Positions 1 to 5,309 of a DNA stretch of 9,002 nt are shown in pieces; position 1 is the stretch's first letter; each line of letters starts with the position of its first letter. The notes beneath the pieces are model-generated. The model saw nothing but the letters and a program-made list of their open reading frames with translations, searched no databases and was not told the DNA's origin. The DNA is from an uncultured Dermatophilus sp. (GTDB lineage Bacteria; Actinomycetota; Actinomycetes; Actinomycetales; Dermatophilaceae), in assembly GCA_945876925.1 (NCBI GenBank), contig CAMCQD010000050.1, forward strand, positions 1 through 9,002, in the 5' to 3' direction. The position numbers were made by a program, and so were the translations under genes.

Positions 1-231
1 GAGGCCATCGTCACCGGCGACCGGTCCGCGGCGCGGCGCTGGGTGGCCGAGGTGGACGCCTCCACGGTCATGGTGAACGCCTCGACCCGGTTCACCGACG
101 GCGGCCAGTTCGGGTTCGGCGCGGAGATCGGCATCTCGACGCAGAAGCTGCACGCGCGCGGCCCCATGGCCCTGCCGGAGCTCACGACGACCAAGTGGAT
201 CGTGGAGGGCGACGGGCAGATCCGGCCGTAG
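1..231 (+). CDS. proA: Glutamate-5-semialdehyde dehydrogenase (gamma-glutamyl phosphate reductase), C-terminal end, partial
   Basis: This is the last 76 codons of ProA, with the gene running off the left edge. The enzyme reduces L-glutamyl-5-phosphate with NADPH to glutamate-5-semialdehyde, the second step of proline synthesis, in the cytoplasm. The frame is open from base 1 and ends at TAG 229-231. The family's C-terminal signature is plain: VDASTVMVNASTRFTDGG, then FGFGAEIGISTQKLHARGP, then the closing ELTTTKWIVEGDGQIR. This matches a normal ProA terminus in length and content, so the gene is not broken at this end. In actinobacteria proA commonly lies just upstream of nadD. Here a methyltransferase and a glycosyltransferase sit between them. 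The assignment rests on recognising a very conserved end. Confidence 0.95.
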   Translation, partial: EAIVTGDRSAARRWVAEVDASTVMVNASTRFTDGGQFGFGAEIGISTQKLHARGPMALPELTTTKWIVEGDGQIRP

Positions 232-325
232 CGGGCGGGTCCGGCCAGGCGGGCCCGGGTGGGTGTGCGCACGCTAACGTGGGCGGTTCTCACCCGGGAC
301 CCGGACTCTGGCAGGATCGGTCCCT
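232..325 (+). promoter_or_regulatory. Short spacer between proA and the methyltransferase gene, possible promoter
   Basis: This 94-bp GC-rich gap holds no gene and no convincing intrinsic terminator. A -10-like CAGGAT lies at 312-317, about 8 bases before the ATG at 326, and TTCTCA at 287-292 is a weak -35 candidate (19-base spacer). If used, transcription would begin at or next to the start codon and give a nearly leaderless mRNA. Alternatively the AGGA at 313-316 is a modest ribosome binding site, 9 bases from the ATG. Sequence alone cannot choose between these readings. Confidence 0.25.
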
Positions 326-1021
326 ATGGAAGGTTCTGAGGTTCGTAAACTCGCCGCTCTCGAAGACGACCACTGGTGGTACCGCGAGCGGCGTCATCTG
401 CTGGCCGGGATGCTCAAGGGCCGTACCCCCGGGCGTGCCCTGGATATCGGCGCCGCCGGTGGCGGTAACACCCGCGTCATGCGTGACCTCGGCTGGCAGG
501 TATCGCCGCTGGAGTACGGACCTGAAGGAGCCGAGGTCGCCCGGGAGCGCGGCCTGGCGGTGATGCGCGCCGATGCCACGCGGCTGCCGCTGGAGGATGC
601 GTGCCTGGACCTGGTTACCGCGTTCGACCTGCTCGAGCACCTTGAGGAGGACGTTTCGTGCGTGCGTGAGGTGATCCGCGTGCTCAAGCCGGGCGGCAGC
701 TTCCTCATCGCGGTGCCGGCCGACCCGAAGCTGTGGTCCACGCACGATGTGGCTGTCTCGCACGTGCGCCGGTACACCCGCCAGACGCTCACCGAGCTGC
801 TGGATCAGCCGGGCCTGCGCCTGGAGTGGATGAAGTCCTGGATGGTGCTGCTGCGCCCGGTGGTTGCCCTGCGGCGCCGTTCCTCCAGCGGGAGCGATCT
901 GGAGGAACTCAACCCGATCGTGAACTTCGGGTTGCGCGCCATCGTCACGGCCGAGCGTTACCTGCCGGTGTCGTCGCTGCCGGGCGTGAGCCTCTTCGCG
1001 GAGGTGCGCCGCACCCTCTGA
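326..1021 (+). CDS. Class I SAM-dependent methyltransferase (Methyltransf_11 type)
   Basis: This 231-residue protein looks like a soluble S-adenosylmethionine-dependent methyltransferase. The N-terminal EDDHWWYRERR (residues 13-23) is typical of a subfamily that reads E..H.W/F...R. The SAM-binding motif I is LDIGAAGGGN (39-48). ADATRLPLED (82-91), the FDLLEHLEED stretch (100-109) and VLKPGGSF (119-126) are the later Rossmann-fold motifs. HDVAVSHVRRY (140-150) is another subfamily mark. The substrate is not readable. Such proteins often lie beside family 2 glycosyltransferases in cell-surface glycan regions, and one converges on it here, so a glycan or lipid-carrier substrate is a reasonable guess only. 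The last ~21 codons overlap the 3' end of the opposing glycosyltransferase gene. The start at ATG 326 keeps the conserved N-terminus. Confidence 0.9.
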   Translation: MEGSEVRKLAALEDDHWWYRERRHLLAGMLKGRTPGRALDIGAAGGGNTRVMRDLGWQVSPLEYGPEGAEVARERGLAVMRADATRLPLEDACLDLVTAFDLLEHLEEDVSCVREVIRVLKPGGSFLIAVPADPKLWSTHDVAVSHVRRYTRQTLTELLDQPGLRLEWMKSWMVLLRPVVALRRRSSSGSDLEELNPIVNFGLRAIVTAERYLPVSSLPGVSLFAEVRRTL

Positions 1022-2799
1022 CGGGCTTCGGCGTCCACGACGGCCGCTACCCGGGCGGGACCCGCGGAGCCGTTGCCGTCACTACCAGCGCGGGCGGTCA
1101 GGGGAGCGTACTCCTGGGCCGCCTGCGCTGGTGACAGGATCCCGGCGTGCAGTTCAGCACGGTCGGCGGCCGCGACGGCAGCGTGCCGGCCCGGGGCCGC
1201 GGGCGCGGCGGAGCGGGGCAGCTCGCCGGGGTACCCGTAGCCGCCGGAGGCCAGTTCGGCGGGCACGCGCTCGCCGGCGTACCGGTCCTCATCGGCGTAT
1301 CGCGCGGGTGCGGGGGAGGCGGCGGCTGGTGCTGGTGCCTGCGCCGGGGCGGCCTGCTCGCGGGCGGGTCCGGCATGGTCCTCCCCGGCGGTCTCTTCCC
1401 CGGGGGCGTCGTACCCGGGTGCCGCCGGCGTCTCCCCGGCGGTGCCCGGCTCGGCGTGCGCGCCTGCGGTATCCGGCACGGCCGGTGCGGCTTCGAAGGC
1501 CGCCGCCGGGACGGGCTGCTCCTCTGGGGCCGGCTGCTCCGGAAGGACGGCCTGGGCGGTCAGGTCCGGCTGCTCCGCCGTGATCGGCTGCTCCGGCAGG
1601 AGGCGCTGCTGCGTCGGCGGCCCGGCCGGGAGGAGCGGTTCGTCCCCGGCGATCCGGGCGGCGGCTGCCAGCGCCTCCTCATCCGTCTGCTCAGCCGCTG
1701 CCGCCCCGGCGTGAGCGTCGCCCGGCCGGGTCGCCGCGTCGGCTGCCCGCGCGGGGGAGGTGTCCGCTGACCGGCCGGCCTGCTGCTCGTGGCGCCCGTC
1801 GCGCTCGCGGTGCTCGTGCTCGTGGTGGCCGGCGTCGTCGTCGAGCTCGCTGGTGAAGTCGCGGCCGGTGTCCCCGGCGGTGTCGTGCGCCACGAAGTAC
1901 GTGGGACGTCCCTGCATCATCGAGTACATCCGGCCGACGTATTCACCCAGGATGCCCAGTGAGATGAGCTGCGCCGCGCCGACGGCGGAGACCACCATGA
2001 CGGTCGAGGTCCACCCGGCGATGGCCCGGCCCGACGCCGAGGAGAACAATGCGTAGATGATGATGGTGAGCGCGCCGAGCACGCCGATCAGCCCGGCCCA
2101 GGTGGCCAGGCGCAGCGGCGCCATCGAGCCGGCGGTGAGGCTGTCCACGGACAGCGCGATCATCTTGCTCAGGGGGTACTTGGATTCGCCGGCCGCCCGC
2201 GAGGCGCGCTTGTAGTACACCTCGCCGGAGGGGAACCCCAGCGCCGGGACGACCAGGCGCAGCACCCGGTGGTGCTCGGGCAGGGCGTTGACGGCATCCA
2301 CGGTGGCCCGGGACATGAGCCGGAAGTCACCGGCATTAGCCGGGGCGTCAGAGCCGGACAGGCGGCGCATGGTCGCGTAGAACGCCTGGGCGGTGCCCCG
2401 TTTGAACGCGGTATCGGTGCTCCGGTCGTTCCGGACGCCGTACACCACGTCCAGGTGCTCATCGCGCGCCTTGGCGAGCATGTCGGCGATCACTTCGGGC
2501 GGATCCTGCAGATCCGCGTCGATGGTCACCATATAGTCCCCGTAGGCGCGCGCCAGGCCGGCTGAGATGGCCGCCTGGTGGCCGGCGTTCGCCCGCAGCC
2601 GGACGATGCGGAATTCGGGCCAGGTGCGCCGGATGCGCTGCATGATGACCGCGCTGGCATCGGTGCTGCCGTCGTCGACGGCGACCACCTCGTAACGCAC
2701 GCCGGTGCCGTCGAGGACCGGTCGCAGACGGTCCACCAGCAGGGGGAGAACGTCCTCCTCGTTATAGACGGGAACCACGACTGACAGAACCGGATGCAT
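958..2799 (-). CDS. Family 2 glycosyltransferase (GtrB/DPM1-like, polyprenyl-phosphate type) with a long disordered C-terminal tail
   Basis: This 613-residue protein has a normal GtrB/DPM1-like core followed by a tail of about 300 residues. The core starts with VVVPVYNEEDVLP, carries VDDGS (41-45) and the metal/nucleotide-sugar site IDADLQDPPE (93-102), then ESKYPLSKM (205-213). Two membrane helices follow at about 231-253 and 264-286, then the family's LGEYVGRMY (284-292). Members transfer a sugar from a nucleotide donor to undecaprenyl or polyprenyl phosphate on the inner face of the membrane; the sugar cannot be told here. Family members usually stop near residue 310-330. The remainder is Ala/Pro/Glu/Gln-rich with a His/acid patch at 320-340 and a six-residue repeat at 397-432, probably disordered and cytoplasmic. 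No good ribosome binding site precedes ATG 2799, though TAGGCT lies 6 bases upstream. The 3' end overlaps the opposing methyltransferase gene. Confidence 0.93.
   Translation of the reverse strand: MHPVLSVVVPVYNEEDVLPLLVDRLRPVLDGTGVRYEVVAVDDGSTDASAVIMQRIRRTWPEFRIVRLRANAGHQAAISAGLARAYGDYMVTIDADLQDPPEVIADMLAKARDEHLDVVYGVRNDRSTDTAFKRGTAQAFYATMRRLSGSDAPANAGDFRLMSRATVDAVNALPEHHRVLRLVVPALGFPSGEVYYKRASRAAGESKYPLSKMIALSVDSLTAGSMAPLRLATWAGLIGVLGALTIIIYALFSSASGRAIAGWTSTVMVVSAVGAAQLISLGILGEYVGRMYSMMQGRPTYFVAHDTAGDTGRDFTSELDDDAGHHEHEHRERDGRHEQQAGRSADTSPARAADAATRPGDAHAGAAAAEQTDEEALAAAARIAGDEPLLPAGPPTQQRLLPEQPITAEQPDLTAQAVLPEQPAPEEQPVPAAAFEAAPAVPDTAGAHAEPGTAGETPAAPGYDAPGEETAGEDHAGPAREQAAPAQAPAPAAASPAPARYADEDRYAGERVPAELASGGYGYPGELPRSAAPAAPGRHAAVAAADRAELHAGILSPAQAAQEYAPLTARAGSDGNGSAGPARVAAVVDAEARQRVRRTSAKRLTPGSDDTGR
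1504..1611 (-). repeat. Six-unit 18-bp (hexapeptide) repeat in the glycosyltransferase tail
   Basis: Residues 397-432 of the glycosyltransferase fall into six consecutive hexads: QQRLLP, EQPITA, EQPDLT, AQAVLP, EQPAPE, EQPVPA. At the DNA level the + strand core CGGCTGCTCCG recurs at 1531, 1567 and 1585, with degenerate copies at 1513 and 1603, all in an 18-bp register. This suggests expansion by slippage or unequal crossing-over of one 18-bp unit followed by divergence. The function of the repeat is unknown. Confidence 0.75.
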
Positions 2800-2911
2800 G
2801 GAGCAAGCCTAAGCATCAACCGTGGGTGCCGCTCACCTGGCAGGCGCGCGCTGAACTACAGGTTCGCTCTGCGGCGCCCCGGGCGCGGGCATCCCGGGTA
2901 CGCTCAGATGC
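2800..2911. promoter_or_regulatory. Divergent intergenic region between the glycosyltransferase and the small membrane protein gene
   Basis: This 112-bp gap separates two divergently read genes and must carry promoters for both. On the minus strand TAGGCT (complement of 2806-2811) lies 6 bases before the glycosyltransferase ATG. On the plus strand TACGCT (2899-2904) lies 7 bases before the ATG at 2912. Neither gene has a Shine-Dalgarno match, so both may be leaderless, which is common in actinobacteria. No convincing -35 hexamers are visible. Confidence 0.3.
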
Positions 2912-3154
2912 ATGTCCGCTCTCGCAGCCGTATGCTCCGGCGCCGTGGCCGCCCCGGCTACGCACGCCGTCAACCATCTGCCGATGCCGGCCTGGGCCTT
3001 CGGCGCGATAGCGCTCGCCGTGGGCTTGCTGCTGCTGGTGTTCACGTGGTTGTTCCGGCACACCGCGGCGGTCATGATCGACGGGCCCGCCGCGCATCAT
3101 GGCGGCCGCGGGCACGAGGCTCCCGGGGCCGCGGGCGAGGGAGGCCCGCGCTGA
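2912..3154 (+). CDS. Small single-pass membrane protein upstream of nadD, function unknown
   Basis: This 80-residue protein has one hydrophobic helix (about residues 25-49, within MPAWAFGAIALAVGLLLLVF) followed by WLFRHTA and a His/Gly-rich tail (HHGGRGHEAPG). I recall small proteins of this layout, with a PMPAWAFG-like entry into the helix and a His-rich end, encoded just before nadD in other actinobacteria, which argues that it is real. Its role is not known to me. The TGA stop (3152-3154) overlaps the proposed CTG start of nadD in a CTGA junction, which implies translational coupling. The start is taken as ATG 2912; no ribosome binding site precedes it, so translation may begin on a leaderless mRNA. 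The other frames here give Arg/Pro-rich nonsense. Confidence 0.72.
   Translation: MSALAAVCSGAVAAPATHAVNHLPMPAWAFGAIALAVGLLLLVFTWLFRHTAAVMIDGPAAHHGGRGHEAPGAAGEGGPR
3138..3144 (+). promoter_or_regulatory. Ribosome binding site that decides the nadD start
   Basis: AGGGAGG lies 6 bases before CTG 3151 and is the only good Shine-Dalgarno match near the nadD start. It would be 24 or more bases from the next candidates, GTG 3169 and ATG 3172, too far to serve them. Confidence 0.65.
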
Positions 3155-3795
3155 CCACCCGGCTGGGGGTGATGGGCGGCACGTTCGATCCCATTCACCA
3201 CGGGCACCTCGTGGCGGCGAGCGAGGTCCAGCACCGGTACGACCTCGACGAAGTGGTCTTCGTGCCCACCGGCCAGCCGTGGGAGAAGAGCCACCGGGAC
3301 GTCTCGCCCGCAGAGCACCGGTACCTCATGACGGTCATCGCGACGGCGTCTAACCCGCGGTTCTCGGTCAGCCGGGTCGACATCGACCGTCCCGGGCTGA
3401 CGTACACCATCGACACGCTGCGCGATCTGCACCGGGAACGCCCGGACACCGAGATGTTCTTCATCACGGGCGCGGATGCGCTCCGCAAGATCCTGACGTG
3501 GAAGGACGTCGACGAACTGTGGCAGCTCGCCCATTTCGTCGGCGTCACCCGCCCGGGGCACGTACTGTCAGCCGCCGGATTGCCGCCGCACGACCTGAGC
3601 CTGGCCGAGGTCCCGGCGATGGCGATCAGCTCCAGCGATTGCCGCAGCCGGGTGCGTGACGGCGCCCCGGTGTGGTATCTCGTCCCTGACGGCGTGGTGC
3701 AGTACATCGCCAAGTACCGGCTGTACAAGGAACCGGCCGTCACGGTCGGCCTGCCGCCGGCCCGCCAGGGCCAGGCCAGCCCCCCGCCTGAGTGA
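3151..3795 (+). CDS. nadD: Nicotinate-nucleotide adenylyltransferase (NadD), CTG start proposed
   Basis: NadD adenylates nicotinate mononucleotide with ATP to deamido-NAD in cytoplasmic NAD synthesis. From CTG 3151 it is 214 residues, a normal length. Motifs are GVMGGTFDPIHHGHL with the nucleotidyltransferase HHGH (16-19), FVPTGQPWEKS (37-47), PGLTYTIDTL (81-90), FFITGADAL (103-111) and the C-terminal ISSSDCRSRV (159-168), a form of the ISST..R motif. CTG is preferred because it overlaps the upstream stop as CTGA, has AGGGAGG 6 bases before it, and keeps the first beta strand RLGVMGG; starting at GTG 3169 or ATG 3172 would delete that strand. Its own TGA overlaps a GTG of the next gene (GTGA, 3792-3795). 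The frame is open further upstream, but that extension is Arg-rich and unlike NadD. Confidence 0.95.
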   Translation: MTTRLGVMGGTFDPIHHGHLVAASEVQHRYDLDEVVFVPTGQPWEKSHRDVSPAEHRYLMTVIATASNPRFSVSRVDIDRPGLTYTIDTLRDLHRERPDTEMFFITGADALRKILTWKDVDELWQLAHFVGVTRPGHVLSAAGLPPHDLSLAEVPAMAISSSDCRSRVRDGAPVWYLVPDGVVQYIAKYRLYKEPAVTVGLPPARQGQASPPPE

Positions 3796-3801
3796 GCACA
3801 G

Positions 3802-3807
3802 AAGGAG
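3802..3807 (+). promoter_or_regulatory. Ribosome binding site that favours the internal GTG start of rsfS
   Basis: AAGGAG lies 5 bases before GTG 3813. It is downstream of the alternative GTG at 3792 and so cannot serve that start. This decides in favour of the shorter RsfS. Confidence 0.65.
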
Positions 3808-3812
3808 ACCAG

Positions 3813-4181
3813 GTGGCGCCAGCCCCTTCGATCATCGACCTCGTCCGCATGGCCGCGGCCGCCGCGGACGAGAAGCACGGACACGATCTCCTGGCCATCG
3901 ACGTGACCTCGCGCTTCCCGCTCGCGGACATGTTCCTCATCGTCTCCGGCGAAACCGAGCGCCAGGTTCAGGCCATCGCCGACGGCATCGAGGACCGCCT
4001 GCGCGCCGAGGGCGTCAAGGCGGTGACCATCGAGGGCGCCGCCGGCGGGCGCTGGATCCTCATGGACTTCGGCGGGCTCCTCGTGCACGTCCAGCACGAG
4101 GAAGAACGCGACTTCTACCAGCTCGAACGCCTCTGGCGGGATTGCCCGGTGGTCGACGTGCAGGTGCAGGAAGCCCGGTGA
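3813..4181 (+). CDS. rsfS: Ribosomal silencing factor RsfS (Iojap/YbeB family)
   Basis: RsfS binds ribosomal protein L14 on the 50S subunit and blocks subunit joining, reducing translation in starved cells. From GTG 3813 the protein has 122 residues, as usual for the family. Family features are SIIDLVRMAAAAADEKHG at the N-terminus, then LLAIDVTSRFPLADMFLI, ERQVQAIADGIEDRL, GRWILMDFGGLLVHV and the signature QHEEERDFYQLERLW, ending CPVVDV. GTG 3792 would add seven residues and overlap nadD as GTGA, but the AAGGAG at 3802-3807 points to 3813. The gene sits in the conserved nadD-rsfS order and is probably cotranscribed with nadD. Its stop overlaps the next start as GTGA (4178-4181). Confidence 0.95.
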   Translation: MAPAPSIIDLVRMAAAAADEKHGHDLLAIDVTSRFPLADMFLIVSGETERQVQAIADGIEDRLRAEGVKAVTIEGAAGGRWILMDFGGLLVHVQHEEERDFYQLERLWRDCPVVDVQVQEAR

Positions 4182-4846
4182 GCCCAGCCCGGATGGGCGT
4201 GACCGCCGGCCCTCCCCGGCGTCTCGTCCTCATGCGCCACGGGGTCACCGAATACAACTATGCCGACATCGTCCAGGGCCAGCTGGACATTCCCCTCTCT
4301 CAGGAGGGGCAGCGCCAGGCGGCGCTCGCGGCCCCCTGGGTGGCCCGGCTCAGGCCCAGCCTCATCATGAGCTCGGACCTGCGGCGCGCCTCGCACACGG
4401 CCTTCGCGGTCGGTACCCGGCTGGGCCTGGACGTCGTGCTGGACCAGCGGCTGCGCGAGTCCGCCAGCGGTTCCTGGGAGGGGCTGCCGGTTAGCCAGCT
4501 CGATCCCGTCCCGGACTGGGCGACCTTCAGCGTGGACACCCCGCGCGGCGGCGACGGGGAGTCGATGCGCGACGTGATGGTGCGGGTGACCCCGCTGCTG
4601 CGCGAACTCCCCGGGCAGCTGCCACCGGGCAGTACCGCCCTGCTGGTGACGCATGGCGTCACGGCCCGGGCGTGCGTGGCGGCGCTGCTCGGCCTCGATC
4701 CCGGGGTCGTCTGGACCACCTTCACCGGGCTGCGCAACTGCGCCTGGGCGGTGCTCAAGGAGTCCGCTGTCGGCTGGCGGCTGCGCGGCTGGAATCTCAC
4801 CGCCCCGGACCGGGACGATTTGGGGTTGAGCGCCGACTCCGGATAG
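4178..4846 (+). CDS. Histidine phosphatase family protein, probably GpgP-like (glucosyl-3-phosphoglycerate phosphatase)
   Basis: This 222-residue protein belongs to the phosphoglycerate mutase-like phosphatases. LVLMRHGVTEYN carries the phospho-accepting His21. The family's QGQLDIPLSQEGQRQA, SSDLRRASHTA (Arg69/Arg70), LRES...GSWEG (Glu94) and LLVTHG (His159) complete the catalytic pocket. In Mycobacterium tuberculosis the gene in this place after rsfS (Rv2419c) encodes GpgP, which dephosphorylates glucosyl-3-phosphoglycerate in methylglucose lipopolysaccharide synthesis. The same role here is inferred from position and similarity only. GTG 4178 is chosen because it overlaps the rsfS stop as GTGA and has AGGAAG 4 bases upstream; ATG 4193 is the alternative and loses nothing conserved. 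The region before His159 reads GGDGES where relatives usually have GGES. The frame is open upstream of 4178, but that is antisense-like Arg/Pro sequence within rsfS. Confidence 0.87.
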   Translation: MSPARMGVTAGPPRRLVLMRHGVTEYNYADIVQGQLDIPLSQEGQRQAALAAPWVARLRPSLIMSSDLRRASHTAFAVGTRLGLDVVLDQRLRESASGSWEGLPVSQLDPVPDWATFSVDTPRGGDGESMRDVMVRVTPLLRELPGQLPPGSTALLVTHGVTARACVAALLGLDPGVVWTTFTGLRNCAWAVLKESAVGWRLRGWNLTAPDRDDLGLSADSG

Positions 4847-4849
4847 CAT
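4820..4849 (+). promoter_or_regulatory. Possible promoter for tRNA-Ala inside the end of the phosphatase gene
   Basis: TTGGGG (4820-4825) and TAGCAT (4844-4849) are spaced by 18 bases and would start transcription near 4856, some 25 bases before the tRNA. The match is weak. The tRNA could equally be read through from the nadD-rsfS operon, since no terminator lies in the 34-bp gap. Confidence 0.3.
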
Positions 4850-4880
4850 CTACGAGTCCCGCTGATCGCGGCGGAGATAC

Positions 4881-4956
4881 GGGGCTGTGGCGCAGCTGGT
4901 AGCGCACCTCCATGGCATGGAGGGGGTCAGGGGTTCAAATCCCCTCAGCTCCACCA
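4881..4956 (+). tRNA. tRNA-Ala (anticodon GGC)
   Basis: All arms fold. The acceptor is GGGGCTG with CAGCTCC (one G-U pair). The D stem is GCGC/GCGC around AGCTGGTA, and the anticodon stem CCTCC/GGAGG encloses ATGGCAT, giving anticodon GGC, which reads GCC alanine codons. A 5-base variable loop follows, then the T stem AGGGG/CCCCT around TTCAAAT. The discriminator is A and the CCA end is encoded (4954-4956). The total is 76 bases. It lies 34 bp after the histidine phosphatase gene and 40 bp before a strong terminator. Confidence 0.98.
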
Positions 4957-4996
4957 GGACAGGTATAGGTAAGCACCCGGTATCGCTGGGTAGCCA

Positions 4997-5035
4997 GGCG
5001 GTGAGCAGCTCGCTGAGCTAGCTCGCCGCCTTTTT
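4997..5035 (+). terminator. Strong intrinsic terminator after tRNA-Ala
   Basis: GGCGGTGAGC (4997-5006) pairs with GCTCGCCGCC (5021-5030), with one G-U pair. Inside it AGCTC (5007-5011) pairs with GAGCT (5015-5019) over a GCT loop, leaving A5020 as a bulge. About 15 pairs are followed directly by TTTTT (5031-5035). This is an unusually complete Rho-independent terminator for such GC-rich DNA. It ends transcription from the tRNA and probably from the upstream operon. Confidence 0.87.
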
Positions 5036-5309
5036 CGTCTCCGGTGATGACTTGGCGTTCTATCCGGTCGCGCTGCAGCTCGCGGCGCGTGAGGCCCGCC
5101 AGGGGCACCAGCTGCTGGCTGACGACATCGAGAAGGCCGTCGGCGCCTCCCGCAGCGTGGTGCCGACGCGGCAACGCCGCCAAGCTGGCCCGGCCACGTG
5201 GTGACCTTGCCGGATTCATCGAGGTCATCATCCGGATGTCACCCTGCGGAACCTGGCCGGTCCGGGCGAGCTGATCCATCTGACGTGGCAATCCTGCCGG
5301 GGGCGCTGA
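5022..5309 (+). pseudogene. Decayed N-terminal remnant resembling an AAA-family ATPase
   Basis: Three frame pieces in order look like the start of one protein. Piece A (from 5022, directly after a TAG) reads SGDDLAFY and then VALQLAAREARQGHQLLA. Piece B, one frame over (5173-5223), reads NAAKLARPRGDLAGFIE. Piece C, back in the first frame (5226-5261), reads HHPDVTLRNLAG, ending in unrelated sequence and a TGA at 5307-5309. I recall actinobacterial AAA ATPases, some beside subtilisin-like (S8) peptidases, that begin with an SGDD..FY.VA.Q.AA..ARQGH helix region, then an LARPRGELA stretch and a P...L.D..L segment before the Walker A motif. Here there is no start codon, no Walker motif and no continuation, so it is a fossil of about 95 codons. 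Its upstream end is buried in the terminator stem. The family match is from memory and moderate; the alternative is chance reading frames. Confidence 0.5.

Noticed and set aside
1131..1770. Several long plus-strand open frames opposite the glycosyltransferase tail
   Set aside because: They are Arg/Gly/Pro-rich mirror frames of a GC-rich, Ala/Pro-coding stretch, with no family motif. The minus-strand frame continues a clear enzyme.
2794..3150. An in-frame N-terminal extension of nadD back to ATG 2794
   Set aside because: It would overlap the small membrane protein in another frame and reads as Arg/Gly-rich sequence unlike any NadD. The protein begins normally at RLGVMGG.
3792..3812. GTG 3792 as the rsfS start
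   Set aside because: It overlaps nadD neatly as GTGA, but the ribosome binding site AAGGAG lies downstream of it and serves GTG 3813. The family N-terminus also fits 3813.
3195..4097. 300-codon minus-strand open frame opposite nadD and rsfS
   Set aside because: It is an antisense shadow of two certain genes and its translation shows no domain.
3656..4177. Upstream extension of the histidine phosphatase frame
   Set aside because: The translation is Arg/Pro/Gly nonsense lying across nadD and rsfS. The GTGA junction at 4178 with a ribosome binding site gives a normal-length protein.
5044..5274. A 76-codon plus-strand open frame after the tRNA as a gene
   Set aside because: Only its second half (LARPRGDLAG) looks protein-like, and it continues the remnant of another frame. 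It is part of a pseudogene, not an intact gene.
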